Source: Thiotrichales bacterium (GTDB lineage: Bacteria; Pseudomonadota; Gammaproteobacteria; HK1). Taken from it: a DNA stretch of 64,000 nucleotides. Every line of letters begins with the position of its first letter. Positions within the stretch are counted from its first letter, which is position 1. This document shows positions 16,819-25,647 of this stretch, piece after piece. The notes under the pieces were generated by a model. The model had not been told where the DNA came from and did no database searches. It was given only the letters and a program-made list of their open reading frames with translations. Location: NCBI GenBank assembly GCA_026709935.1, contig JAPOSC010000055.1:16739-80738 (forward strand). Direction: 5' to 3'. A program made the translations under genes and the position numbers.

Positions 16819-17076
16819 GTGCCGATTCAGCGGTTCCGGCGTGTGGAGGACATGCCGCAGGTGGCGCCGCTGCCGCCGGGGCCGGAGCGTGCGCAGCGCC
16901 TGCGGATGCTGTGGCGCGGCTGGATGCGCATCCTGCCGCCGCTCGATCTGAGAGGTGTGCGCCGGTATCGCGATCCGGACGAGGCCGCTCGCGATCGCGA
17001 GGCGGCGGTGATCCGTCGCGCTCGCCACCTTGCCGCCGAGCGGGCTGCCAGAGATGCGGTGAGCGATCCCCGATAG
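16819..17076 (+). CDS. Small basic protein paired with the nucleotidyltransferase
   Basis: 85 aa from a GTG one base after the preceding stop. Arg-rich (MPIQRFRRVEDM at the start, GVRRYRDPDEAARDREAAV in the middle). The RxYRDPDEA element resembles small hypothetical proteins that commonly accompany nucleotidyltransferase genes. No transmembrane segment. Converges on the next minus-strand gene, 18 nt away. Function unknown; possible antitoxin or partner. Confidence 0.6.
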   Translation: MPIQRFRRVEDMPQVAPLPPGPERAQRLRMLWRGWMRILPPLDLRGVRRYRDPDEAARDREAAVIRRARHLAAERAARDAVSDPR

Positions 17077-17094
17077 AGGCGGTGTACGCGGGCG

Positions 17095-17613
17095 TTACCG
17101 TATCCCGGATCCGCGGCGGCGTCGCGTCAGCGGCTGATCGAGAATTTCCTTCACCACGAACGCTTCGCGCAGCGCATCCGGGCTGCGCAGGCGCGCGCGA
17201 ATACGCTGCGGGAACGGAACTCCGGCTGCGACGGGAGTGGAGGGCGGAGCGGACGGCGAGAAGCGCGGGTGTCGGGGAGGAGCCTCGGCCGGTGGCGGGC
17301 GCATCGATCCGTACCCTCGCGCGCCCGCCCCGGATGACGCCGGCGTTCCGGACGCCGGGGGGCGCCATACCGTCTCCGGCCTCCGGCCGGTCGGCGGTGG
17401 GGGGGCGGTACGAGGCTTCGATTCCCGTTCGGTGGGCTCCGGCCGACTGGTTTCGGCGGCCGGCTCCCGGAACGGATCCTCCAGCAGTCCGTCGTCGTCC
17501 TCGTCCCCGGCGCCGTACCCGAGACGGGCGCGGAGGTCGTCCGCCGGCCCCTGTTCGCTGGCCTCTTCGAGTGAACGTGCGACTCGCTGCAGCAGTTCGC
17601 CGAGTGATGCCAT
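17095..17613 (-). CDS. Proline-rich protein of the FloA/NfeD cluster, unknown function
   Basis: 172 aa. An N-terminal helix (MASLGELLQRVARSLEEA), then an acidic patch, then a long Pro/Ala/Arg-rich linker without predicted structure, and a compact C-terminus (SPDALREAFVVKEILDQPLTRR). The C-terminal motif looks like a short interaction segment. It is the last gene after floA on the same strand (73-nt gap), so it probably works with the membrane scaffold. Not recognised otherwise. Confidence 0.65.
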   Translation of the reverse strand: MASLGELLQRVARSLEEASEQGPADDLRARLGYGAGDEDDDGLLEDPFREPAAETSRPEPTERESKPRTAPPPPTGRRPETVWRPPASGTPASSGAGARGYGSMRPPPAEAPPRHPRFSPSAPPSTPVAAGVPFPQRIRARLRSPDALREAFVVKEILDQPLTRRRRGSGIR

Positions 17614-17686
17614 GTGTCAATCCTCGCCGATCTTCATGGGAGGCATGTTCCGCTTTGCGAGAACCCCGGCTCCCGGCGACATCGCC

Positions 17687-18697
17687 TCAGCTCTCCGTCG
17701 CCGCGGCGTCGTCCCCTTCGCCCGCGATGCTCTGGCGCATGCGGGTGTCGGAGATGACGTTCTGCATGCCGTAGTAGTCCATCACCCCGAGGTTGCCGGC
17801 GCGGAACGCGTCGGCCATCGCCTTGGGCACCTCGGCTTCGGCCAGCACCACCTTCGCGCGGTTTTCCTGCACCAGCGCCACCATCTCCTGCTCGCGGGCG
17901 ACGGCCAGCGCGCGCTGGCGCTCGGCCTGCGCCTGGGCGACCTGTTTCTCGGCTTCCGCCTGGTCGATCTTCAGGCGCGCCCCGATGTTGTCTCCGACGT
18001 CGACATCGGCGATGTCGATGGAAAGGATCTCGAACGCAGTACCGGAGTCGAGACCACGCTCCAGCACCACCTTGGAGATGCGGTCGGGGTTCTCCAGCAC
18101 CGCCATGTGGTTGTCCGACGAGCCGATGGTGGTGACGATGCCTTCGCCCACCCGGGCCACGATGGTCTCTTCGGTGGCGCCGCCGACGAGGCGGTCGAGG
18201 TTGGTCCGCACCGTGACCCGCGCTTTCACCTTGAGCTGGATGCCGTCGCCGGCGATGCCGTCGATGGTATTGCGCGCCATTTGCCCCGAGGGCACGTCGA
18301 TGACCTTGGGGTTGACCGAGGTACCGACCGCCTCCTGCACGTCGCGCCCCGCGAGGTCGATGGCGCAGGCGCGGTCGTAGTCGAGCTTGATGTTGGCCTT
18401 GCTCGCGGAGATGAGCGCCTGCACCACGCGCGCGACATTGCCACCCGCGAGGTAGTGGGCTTCAAGCTGGTCGGCGGAGATGTCGATGCCCGCCTTCTTG
18501 GCGGTGATCCGCACCGTCACGATGATCGACGGGTTCACCTTGCGGAAACGCATGAAGATGATCTGAAGCAGGCTCACCGGGGCGTTGGAGAGAATGGACT
18601 GCCACCACAGCCAGAACGCGCTCCAGATGAAGCCGAAGATGAGGATCGCGATGATCGCGATGATGAACACGATGATGAGGTCGAAGGTCATGGACAT
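17687..18697 (-). CDS. floA: Flotillin-like protein FloA
   Basis: 336 aa. One N-terminal membrane segment ([22 protein letters not shown]), then a SPFH/PHB-type domain and an Ala/Glu-rich coiled coil ([30 protein letters not shown]). The sequence around [26 protein letters not shown] and [20 protein letters not shown] is highly typical of the FloA (UPF0365) family. FloA organises membrane microdomains and membrane fluidity in bacteria. Encoded directly downstream of an NfeD-like gene, the usual partnership. Confidence 0.95.
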   Translation of the reverse strand: MSMTFDLIIVFIIAIIAILIFGFIWSAFWLWWQSILSNAPVSLLQIIFMRFRKVNPSIIVTVRITAKKAGIDISADQLEAHYLAGGNVARVVQALISASKANIKLDYDRACAIDLAGRDVQEAVGTSVNPKVIDVPSGQMARNTIDGIAGDGIQLKVKARVTVRTNLDRLVGGATEETIVARVGEGIVTTIGSSDNHMAVLENPDRISKVVLERGLDSGTAFEILSIDIADVDVGDNIGARLKIDQAEAEKQVAQAQAERQRALAVAREQEMVALVQENRAKVVLAEAEVPKAMADAFRAGNLGVMDYYGMQNVISDTRMRQSIAGEGDDAAATES

Positions 18698-18715
18698 GAG
18701 GTGATTTCTCCCCGG

Positions 18716-19249
18716 TCATGAGGTGGTGTTGTGTGTTTCCGCCGGCGCGACGAAAACGATGGGTCCGTCGATGTGCAGCACTGTCACCTTCTCGCCGCGC
18801 CCGAGGCTGCCGCTCTGCACCTGTACGTCGCACTCCCCGCCGTCGAACCGCGCCCGGCCCGAAGGCCGGGCCGGGGTGACCATGACCCCGGTCGCGCCCG
18901 GATGCACTCCGACGGCTTGCGCATGGTGATGATAGCCCGCTTCGGCGGTGATCTCGCTCTTCGGTACAAGCGTACGCGATCGCCGGATGCGCGCGAGCCC
19001 CCATCGTCCGAGCCCCACCGCCAGGACCGGGACCACCGCCGCCATCGCCCAGCCGGCCGCATCGTGCGCGGCGAACGCGTAGTGGATCGCCCCGAGCGCC
19101 GATGCGATGGAACCCACGAGCAGTATCCCGAACGACACCACGAAGAGCTCGAGGACGAGCAGGGCGACGGCGAGGACCAGCAGGCCGACGGCGAGCCACA
19201 GGGACGGCCAGTCGACGCCGGCGGCAGCGGACAGGACGAGGTTATCCAA
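18716..19249 (-). CDS. Short NfeD-like membrane protein
   Basis: 177 aa with two to three hydrophobic segments (LWLAVGLLVLAVALLVLELFVVSFGILLVGSIAS and the following one), and a C-terminal OB-fold domain (GVMVTPARPSGRARFDGGECDVQVQSGSLGRGEKVTV) typical of NfeD. Lies 18 nt upstream of floA, as in many genomes. The TTG start is uncertain. Confidence 0.82.
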   Translation of the reverse strand: MDNLVLSAAAGVDWPSLWLAVGLLVLAVALLVLELFVVSFGILLVGSIASALGAIHYAFAAHDAAGWAMAAVVPVLAVGLGRWGLARIRRSRTLVPKSEITAEAGYHHHAQAVGVHPGATGVMVTPARPSGRARFDGGECDVQVQSGSLGRGEKVTVLHIDGPIVFVAPAETHNTTS

Positions 19250-19461
19250 GGGCGGGTTCCTGCCGCCTATTCGAACAGGGCGGCGAGGCCGGTGAGCCCC
19301 TCGTCCATTTGAAATTCTGCCGGGTATCTCCGGCCTGTATGAACGGGTTTCCCCGAGAGCTCAGGAGTCAAGGTGAGACACTGCCCAATGGTTGCTCGCA
19401 GCGGGATGCTGCTCGCCCTCGACCTACCGCGCAGTCTACCGTTCAAGTGCCGATCCGTGTT

Positions 19462-20994
19462 TCACCGCCCGGCGCCCGGCCCGGCTGCTACGGTGTCGGC
19501 GGCAGGGCGCACCATCACCTCGCCGAATTCCACCGACACCACTTCCACCGACGCTCCCGGCGCGATGTACGCGCCGTGCTCGGCCCGCGCGCGAATCGAC
19601 TCGGCGCCGATTCTCACCATACCGCTCGGGTGCAATGCCTCGATTGCCTCGCCGCGTTGCCCCTGCAACACGGCCGTGCGGGCTTCGATGCCGCCAGCGC
19701 TCGTGGCGGTGACTTCCTCCCGTACCGCGATGCGGCGGTGGAGCGCGAGGCTGCGCGGCAGGTAGCGTGCGGCGAGTACGACGCCGGCCGCCACGATGCC
19801 CACCGAGGTGGCGCCGCTGAGCGCGGCGTCGCGCAGCGCATCGACAAAGATCGGATCGCCGAAGTCGAACTCCAACTCGTTCGGCAGGAACGCGAGCACG
19901 AGCCCCGTCAGCCCGACCGCCGCTCCGAGGGCGGCGAGCAGTCCGCCCCCCGCCATGGTGAACATCTCCGCCGCGACGAGTCCGATGCCGATCACGATTA
20001 GCAGCAGCTCGAAGTTCTCCATCAGATCCAGCGAGTACTGGGCGAGAAGAAACCCCGCCCCGAGCAGGGCGGCGAGCCCCGCCCACAGACCCACCCCCGG
20101 GGTCTTCAGCTCGAAGAGCAGGAACAGCACCGCGAGCCCCGCCAGCGCCGGCGCGAAGCGCGACAGCGCCCAGGCCGCGCGCTCCGTCCCGCGCGGAGAC
20201 AGGTCGACCACCTCGTCGGCGGAGACCCCGAGACGCTCGTACATTGCGTCGAGGTCGGCCATGTTGTCGCTCGCCATGCCGAACCTCACCGCTTCCAGCC
20301 CGGTCAGGGTGAGGAGGCGGTCCGGTCCGCGGTAGACGATGACCTGCTGCGGATCGTCGCGATCGACGTCCGGGTGGCGGGTGAGGAATTCCGGCAGGTC
20401 GTCCTCGATGACGTACTCCACCGGCCCGCCGGGCAGGGTGACCCGATAGAGCGACTGCTTGTGCGCGGTCATCTTGAGCAGCATCCCGCGGTTCCACCCG
20501 CGCTGCTCCGCCGCCTGCGCAAGCAGGGTGCGCACCACCGTCTCGAACTTCTCCGGGGCGTACTCGATCTGGCCCTCCGGGGTCTGGAACACGACGCCGA
20601 TGTCGCCGATCGACGCCGTCTCGCTGATGTAGACCTCCTCGTGGGCGTAGGCGATCAGCGCGCCGGCGGAGATCGCGCGGAAGTCGATGAAGGCGACGGT
20701 GCGGATGCCTTCCGCTTCGAGGTCCAGGATGCGCTTGAACATGCTGCGCGCGTGATGCACCTCGCCCCCGTCGGTGTCGATGCGCACCAGCAGGGTATCG
20801 ATATTCCCGGCCTGCGCCTGTTCGATGGCGCGTGCGAGGTAGCGGTCCGAGAACCGGTCGATGATGTCGTCGATCTCCAGGTAGCCTACGGTGCCGTACT
20901 GCGTCGCGGCGGAGATCGGGCTGGCGGCCGGAAGCGCGCACGTCACGACCGGCAGAAGGCTGCACGCGAGCCGCCGCAGGAGGGCGGAATGCAC
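19462..20994 (-). CDS. Long NfeD: ClpP-class membrane serine protease with NfeD domain
   Basis: 510 aa. Signal peptide (cleavage near PISAATQ), then a periplasmic ClpP-like protease domain with IDTDGGEVHHARSMFKRI and the nucleophile Ser in FRAISAGALIAYA, where the usual catalytic Lys is expected in the next 50 residues (ASIGDIGVVF region). Four to five membrane segments follow (LAGLAVLFLLFELKTPGVGLW onwards), then a C-terminal OB-fold domain (VLQGQRGEAIEALHPSGMVRIGAES). Such proteases cleave membrane proteins such as stomatins. Lies upstream of the short nfeD and floA, about 210 nt apart, so the cluster carries both NfeD classes. Confidence 0.9.
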   Translation of the reverse strand: MHSALLRRLACSLLPVVTCALPAASPISAATQYGTVGYLEIDDIIDRFSDRYLARAIEQAQAGNIDTLLVRIDTDGGEVHHARSMFKRILDLEAEGIRTVAFIDFRAISAGALIAYAHEEVYISETASIGDIGVVFQTPEGQIEYAPEKFETVVRTLLAQAAEQRGWNRGMLLKMTAHKQSLYRVTLPGGPVEYVIEDDLPEFLTRHPDVDRDDPQQVIVYRGPDRLLTLTGLEAVRFGMASDNMADLDAMYERLGVSADEVVDLSPRGTERAAWALSRFAPALAGLAVLFLLFELKTPGVGLWAGLAALLGAGFLLAQYSLDLMENFELLLIVIGIGLVAAEMFTMAGGGLLAALGAAVGLTGLVLAFLPNELEFDFGDPIFVDALRDAALSGATSVGIVAAGVVLAARYLPRSLALHRRIAVREEVTATSAGGIEARTAVLQGQRGEAIEALHPSGMVRIGAESIRARAEHGAYIAPGASVEVVSVEFGEVMVRPAADTVAAGPGAGR

Positions 20995-20999
20995 TTTCG

Positions 21000-21446
21000 T
21001 TATCCCTCCGCGCCGTCGCCTTCGAGCATCGCGGTGGCGAGCACGTCGGGCAGGGCCTGCATGACGGGGGCGGGGACGGTGGTCGCCTGCGACCAGGTGA
21101 CCGCGTAGTCACCGCCGTCGCGGCGGCGGTAGACGAGGAAGAGCCGGCCGTCGTGGGAGACCGCGAGTTCGGCCCATTCGTTGTGGTAGAAGCTGTCGAG
21201 GTCGGCCTCCGCCACCACCGTGGCGAGCCGCAGCCGTTGGGGGCGGCTGGCCGGGTCCATCACCGTCAGCACTTCCGGCGGGGCGGCGGCGGCCTTCTCG
21301 ATCGCGCCGGCGAGCAATGCGTCGAGTTCGACGCGCAACGCGTCCGGGAAGGTACTCCACCGGGCCAGCACCTGGGCGCGCAGCCGGCCGAGGGCGTCTC
21401 CCGCACCACCGGGGGCACCCGCATCGGAATGGTCGATTCCCGCCAT
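21000..21446 (-). CDS. Hypothetical protein upstream of long NfeD
   Basis: 148 aa from the ATG at 21446; the frame stays open to 21560 so a longer form is possible. Soluble, with an N-terminal helical part (GDALGRLRAQVLARWSTFPDALRVELDALLAGAIEKA) and a beta-rich C-terminal part (YHNEWAELAVSHDGRLFLVYRRRDGGDYAVTWSQ). It ends 5 nt before the long nfeD start, so it is the first gene of that operon. No family recognised. Confidence 0.6.
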   Translation of the reverse strand: MAGIDHSDAGAPGGAGDALGRLRAQVLARWSTFPDALRVELDALLAGAIEKAAAAPPEVLTVMDPASRPQRLRLATVVAEADLDSFYHNEWAELAVSHDGRLFLVYRRRDGGDYAVTWSQATTVPAPVMQALPDVLATAMLEGDGAEG

Positions 21447-21717
21447 CGCTGCATTCTCGGGACTCGGATGGGCGGCGACAAGTCCGACCCATCGGACACG
21501 GGAGGGTTTCGCCCGCCATCCCGGCTTCGCGGAGACGAAAATCCGATCGCCCTTGTCCAAATCTCGAGGCCGGGTTCGCCCGCCCGGCGGTCCTTGCCGG
21601 AAGGCGGGAGCGCAGCCGGCGATTCATGGGGTGCGGCGACTGTCTCCACCATGATCCTGTGTCGGGCGGTCGGGTAAACTCCGCGCTCGCTTCCCCCAAT
21701 CAACGGAACTCAAAACG

Positions 21718-23481
21718 ATGCAGATGACTTCTCAGGAGGCGTTCGTCGAGACGCTGCGGGTGAACAACGTCAAGGTCGCGTTCGGGATCGTCGGTTCGGC
21801 CTTCATGCCGGGGCTCGACATTTTCGAGCGCGCGGGTATCCGGTTCGTCGATGTCGCGCACGAGCAGGGCGCCGCCCACATGGCGGATGGGTACACGCGT
21901 GCGAACGGCGAGGTCGCGGTGTGCATCGCGCAGAACGGGCCGGGGATCACCAACTTCGTTACCGCGGTGGCGGCCGCGTACTGGAACCACACCCCGATGA
22001 TCGTGGTGACGCCCGAGACCGGAGCGAAGACCCAGGGTCTCGGCGGGTTCCAGGAGACCCGCCAGCTTCCGTACTTCGAGGAGATCACCTGTCACCAGGA
22101 GACCCTTGCGCACCCGCACCGCATGGTGGAGGCGCTGAGCCGGTGCTTCCAGCGCGCGCGCCAGCACTCGGCGCCGGTGCAGTTCAACATCCCCCGCGAC
22201 TATTTCTGCCAGATCATCGACGTCGAGATCCCCGAGCCCATCCGGCCCGGACGCCAGCCCGGCGACGTGGACACCGTCAATGCCGCCGCCGCGTTGCTGA
22301 GGGCGGCGAAGAGTCCGTTCATCGTGGCCGGGGCCGGGGTGGTCCTGAGCGACGCGGTCGACGAATGCCGGCAGCTCGCCGAGCGCCTGGGCGCTCCCGT
22401 CGCGAACAGCTACCTCCACAACGACAGCTTCCCCGCGAGCCACCCCCTCGCGGTCGGGCCGCTCGGCTACCAAGGGTGGGAGTCGGCGATGGTGCTCGTG
22501 AAGGAGGCGGACGTCATCCTCGCTCTCGGCACCCGGCTCAACCCCTTCAGCACCCTGCCGCAGCACGGCATCGAGTACTGGACCGGACAGGCGAAGATCA
22601 TCCAGGTCGATTCCAATCCCGATATGCTGGGCCTCGCCAAGCCGATCGACGTCGGGATCTGCGGCGACGCCCGCGCCGTCGCGCGCCAGCTTCTGGAGGC
22701 GCTGGACGGGCATACCCCGGGCGCCGAAGCGGACGATCGCAGGAACCGGATCGCCACCGCGAAGTCCGCGTGGCTCCAGAAGCTCGCGGGCTGGGACCAC
22801 GAGGAGGACGATCCGGGCAGCACCTGGAACGCCCGGGCGCAGGAAGCCGCCCCGGGACGGATGGCGCCCCGCCAGGTGCTGCGGGCCATCCAGGACGGCC
22901 TGCCGCCGGACGCGATGGTCTCCACCGACATCGGCAACATCTGCGCGATGGCGAACAGCTACCTGCCCTTCGAACAGCCGCGGAGCTTCTTCGCCCCGGG
23001 GATGTTCGGCAACTGCGGCTACGCCTTCCCCTCGATCATGGGGGCGAAGCTCGCGCAGCCGGAGCGTCCCGCGGTGGCGCTGGTCGGCGACGGCGCGTTC
23101 GGCATCAGCCTGAACGAGCTGCCGACCTGCGACCGGATGAGCATCCCGGTGACGGTGGTGGTGTTCCGCAACGAGCAGTGGGGGGCGGAGAAGAAGAACG
23201 ACATCCTGTGGTTCGACGAGCGCTTCGTCGGCACCGAGCTCGGCGACCCCTTCAGCTACGCGAAGGTAGCCGAGGCGTTCGGTCTGAAGGGGGTGCGGGT
23301 CGACACCATGGCGGACCTGACCGACGCCATCCGCGAGTCCTGCGCTGCGCAGACCCACGGCACCACGACCCTCGTCGAGGTGGTGGTCAACAAGGAACTC
23401 GGCGCCCCGTTCCGCCGCGACGCGATGCAGGATCAGGCGTGCCTGCTGCCACGGTACAAGGACCTCACGGTCTCGCGCTGA
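21718..23481 (+). CDS. xsc: Sulfoacetaldehyde acetyltransferase
   Basis: 587-aa thiamine-diphosphate enzyme that converts sulfoacetaldehyde plus phosphate to acetyl phosphate plus sulfite. The N-terminus has the TPP-activating Glu (AHEQGAAHMADGYTRANG, Glu49). Xsc-typical stretches are AQNGPGITNFVTAVAAAYWNHTP, GGFQETRQ, NIPRDYFCQIIDVEIPEP, LGTRLNPFSTLP, DHEEDDPGSTWN and RNEQWGAEKKNDILWFDERFVGTEL; the TPP/Mg motif is GDGAF...FRN. Length and order agree with characterised Xsc from sulfonate degraders. It is monocistronic here, convergent with the oxygenase operon; the pta gene that often follows xsc is not in the window, nor are taurine dehydrogenase or aminotransferase genes. GGAA box upstream. 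Confidence 0.92.
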   Translation: MQMTSQEAFVETLRVNNVKVAFGIVGSAFMPGLDIFERAGIRFVDVAHEQGAAHMADGYTRANGEVAVCIAQNGPGITNFVTAVAAAYWNHTPMIVVTPETGAKTQGLGGFQETRQLPYFEEITCHQETLAHPHRMVEALSRCFQRARQHSAPVQFNIPRDYFCQIIDVEIPEPIRPGRQPGDVDTVNAAAALLRAAKSPFIVAGAGVVLSDAVDECRQLAERLGAPVANSYLHNDSFPASHPLAVGPLGYQGWESAMVLVKEADVILALGTRLNPFSTLPQHGIEYWTGQAKIIQVDSNPDMLGLAKPIDVGICGDARAVARQLLEALDGHTPGAEADDRRNRIATAKSAWLQKLAGWDHEEDDPGSTWNARAQEAAPGRMAPRQVLRAIQDGLPPDAMVSTDIGNICAMANSYLPFEQPRSFFAPGMFGNCGYAFPSIMGAKLAQPERPAVALVGDGAFGISLNELPTCDRMSIPVTVVVFRNEQWGAEKKNDILWFDERFVGTELGDPFSYAKVAEAFGLKGVRVDTMADLTDAIRESCAAQTHGTTTLVEVVVNKELGAPFRRDAMQDQACLLPRYKDLTVSR

Positions 23482-23549
23482 TGCGAGGATCCGGCTTCCG
23501 ATCGGCTTCCGATCGGCTGGCCGACAAGGGGTAGCGCATTCGCCTGGCT

Positions 23550-24590
23550 TCAGGTGAACTTGTCGTACCGGATATCCGAGGCCGGGAGGCGGGCTTCCGC
23601 GATCAACATGCGCAACGCGCCGTCCACCATCGGGGGTGGGCCGGCCACGAACGCAGTGCGATTGCCCCACGCTCCGGCCATGCGTTCGCCGGCCACGAGG
23701 TGTACGAAGCCATGGGCGGCCCGGATGCCCCCGGGGACATCCGGGTCGCGGACCGTGGACGACTCCTCGGAGTAGGCGACGGTCACCGAGAGCCCACCTC
23801 CCGCGGCGTCGACAAGCCGGGCGAGTTCGTCGGCGAAGAACACGTCTTCCCGGGTCCGGACCCCGAAGAACACGTCGCCCCGGTGTCGCTCGAAGTGTCC
23901 GCTCGACAGGGCATGAGACACGATGGACATCATTCCCGCGATGCCCGAGCCGCCGGCGATGCATACGAGATCCTTCTCCTCCTCCGGTCGCCAGGTCGCC
24001 CTGCCCAAAGGCCCGAAGACATCGAGCGTGGTGCCTGCCCGATCGACCCCGAGCCATTCCGAGAAGCCTCCGCCCGGTGTGCGCTTGACGACGAAATCCA
24101 GGCGAGAGGTTTCCGCCGCTCCGTTGACCATGGAATACGCGCGATATCCGTTGAGCCCGGGGACCGCGAGTACCACGAACTGTCCGGAATCGAACGTGAC
24201 AGGACGGTCGAGATCGATGCTGAACGTATCGACATCGCGGGTCAGGGGGCGGATCTCCGACAGATCACCGGTCAAGTATTGTGGTTCCCGCGCCGTGTCG
24301 GATACCCCATCGATCCGGGATGGGACGAGAACCTCGCAGTCGCCGAGCGCGACGCCCTGACACATCAGGAACTCGCCTCGTTCGCGTTTCAGATGGGCAT
24401 GTCCGGGCGCCTGCGGCCAGACGTCCTCGACGGTGCCGGGGCGAGCGCGCGCCTTGCAGGTGCCGCACGATCCGGTCGCGCATTCATGAGGGACACGGAC
24501 TCCCGCGCGCAATGCTGCGTACAGAATCCGTTCGCGCGGAGCGCACTCGATCTCGTGAATCGACGTCCTGGTGCGGATCGTGACCTTCAA
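23550..24590 (-). CDS. Oxygenase reductase component (2Fe-2S/FAD/NAD), MsmD-like
   Basis: 346 aa; passes electrons from NADH to the Rieske ferredoxin. The N-terminal plant-type 2Fe-2S domain has CATGSCGTCKAR and a fourth Cys in MCQG; the FAD domain has RAYSMVN; the NAD domain has CIAGGSGIAGMMS and ends AGPPPMVDGAL. The TTG start has AAGG upstream. Last of four oxygenase genes (large, small, ferredoxin, reductase), the same component set as methanesulfonate monooxygenase msmABCD. Gap to the ferredoxin gene 36 nt. Confidence 0.85.
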   Translation of the reverse strand: MKVTIRTRTSIHEIECAPRERILYAALRAGVRVPHECATGSCGTCKARARPGTVEDVWPQAPGHAHLKRERGEFLMCQGVALGDCEVLVPSRIDGVSDTAREPQYLTGDLSEIRPLTRDVDTFSIDLDRPVTFDSGQFVVLAVPGLNGYRAYSMVNGAAETSRLDFVVKRTPGGGFSEWLGVDRAGTTLDVFGPLGRATWRPEEEKDLVCIAGGSGIAGMMSIVSHALSSGHFERHRGDVFFGVRTREDVFFADELARLVDAAGGGLSVTVAYSEESSTVRDPDVPGGIRAAHGFVHLVAGERMAGAWGNRTAFVAGPPPMVDGALRMLIAEARLPASDIRYDKFT

Positions 24591-24626
24591 CGTCGACCCT
24601 TGCCGCGGGGCAATGCACCGAGCGGG

Positions 24627-24995
24627 CTACCACTCGAAGTCGTCATCCTCGTCGTCTTCGTGTTCGTAAACGAGTTCGCCGTCGATGCGGGCGAGAAGTT
24701 CGCCGCCTTCCACCCTCGATTCGTAGCGCAGCAGCTCGCGGTCGTTCTCTTCCGGGCCAGTCGGCTCACCGGTGCGCATGTTCCACTGATGCAGATGCTT
24801 GCTGCAGGTCAGGATGAGTCCGGCACATATTCCGGACTGGTCGAGCGGCTCCTCCATGTGAGGGCAGGAGGGAGGGAATACACTGAAGCCGTCGTCGCCG
24901 AGGTTGGCCACGATGACGGTGATCCCGTCCACGACGAAAGGGGCGAGTCGACCCGGCTCGATGTCGCCCGCTGAACAGACACGCTTCCAGGTCAT
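24627..24995 (-). CDS. Rieske-type ferredoxin component, MsmC-like
   Basis: 122 aa from the ATG at 24995 (MTWKRVCSAGDIEPG). Rieske ligands are visible as CPH...CSKH with 17 residues between the His and the second Cys, the ordinary ferredoxin spacing. The C-terminus is strongly acidic (EHEDDEDDDFEW), suited to docking on a partner. Electron carrier from the reductase to the oxygenase. A longer frame upstream to 25130 is not needed and lacks conserved features. Confidence 0.82.
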   Translation of the reverse strand: MTWKRVCSAGDIEPGRLAPFVVDGITVIVANLGDDGFSVFPPSCPHMEEPLDQSGICAGLILTCSKHLHQWNMRTGEPTGPEENDRELLRYESRVEGGELLARIDGELVYEHEDDEDDDFEW

Positions 24996-25148
24996 CGTTC
25001 GCCCCGTTTTGGTCTCGGGTCCCCTCTCAGGTTCAGGGGAGTGGCCGGCTTGCTCCTCGGTGCCGCGCCCGCGTTCGGTCGGTACGTGGACGGGGACCTG
25101 TCGCATCGGCTCTTGTGGTTCGCCGACCATGTTCCGATCGTGTCGGGT

Positions 25149-25634
25149 TCATATCGGCCAGTGCGATCCCTTGTCGAGGCGTCGCGTGTCGAGCTGCACG
25201 ATGCGTTCCACGAACTTCGCGTCCCCGTTCTCGAGTCTGAACCGGTCGTGGTACTTGCCGACGAGGAAGAGGTTCGATGATCCCGCCTCGACATGGGAGG
25301 CCATACCGTCGAGGACGGTCCGGTAGACGGCGACCGACGAGACTGCCGACGCGGACGCGTCGGACTCGTCGACAGCGACCCGGTAGACGACCGTGTGCCG
25401 CGCGAGCGGTGAACGGTCCGTGTTGTGCTTGGGCAGCAGGTCGCACATCGAGACCATCTCTGCCCGGTTACCGTCGAGATAGGTCATGTCGTATCGGATT
25501 TCGGGGCTGAACGCCTTGATGGCGTAATAGAACCCGTCGTCGCACAGCGCGAGCCAATCCCCCCACCGGCACTCGTCGAGGGCCAGGCTCGCTTCGTAGA
25601 TGGTCGAGCGGATGGTGTCGTGCGTGGCGATCAT
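25149..25634 (-). CDS. Rieske oxygenase small (beta) subunit, MsmB-like
   Basis: 161 aa of the ring-hydroxylating oxygenase beta/NTF2 fold: YEASLALDECRWGDWLALCDDGFYYAIKAFSPEI near the N-terminus, RSPLARHTVVYRVAV in the middle and GKYHDRFRLENGDAKFVERIVQLDTRRLD at the end are the typical landmarks. Beta subunits are structural and help set substrate access. Starts 13 nt after the large-subunit stop. Confidence 0.85.
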   Translation of the reverse strand: MIATHDTIRSTIYEASLALDECRWGDWLALCDDGFYYAIKAFSPEIRYDMTYLDGNRAEMVSMCDLLPKHNTDRSPLARHTVVYRVAVDESDASASAVSSVAVYRTVLDGMASHVEAGSSNLFLVGKYHDRFRLENGDAKFVERIVQLDTRRLDKGSHWPI

Positions 25635-25647
25635 CGATGCAGGTCTC

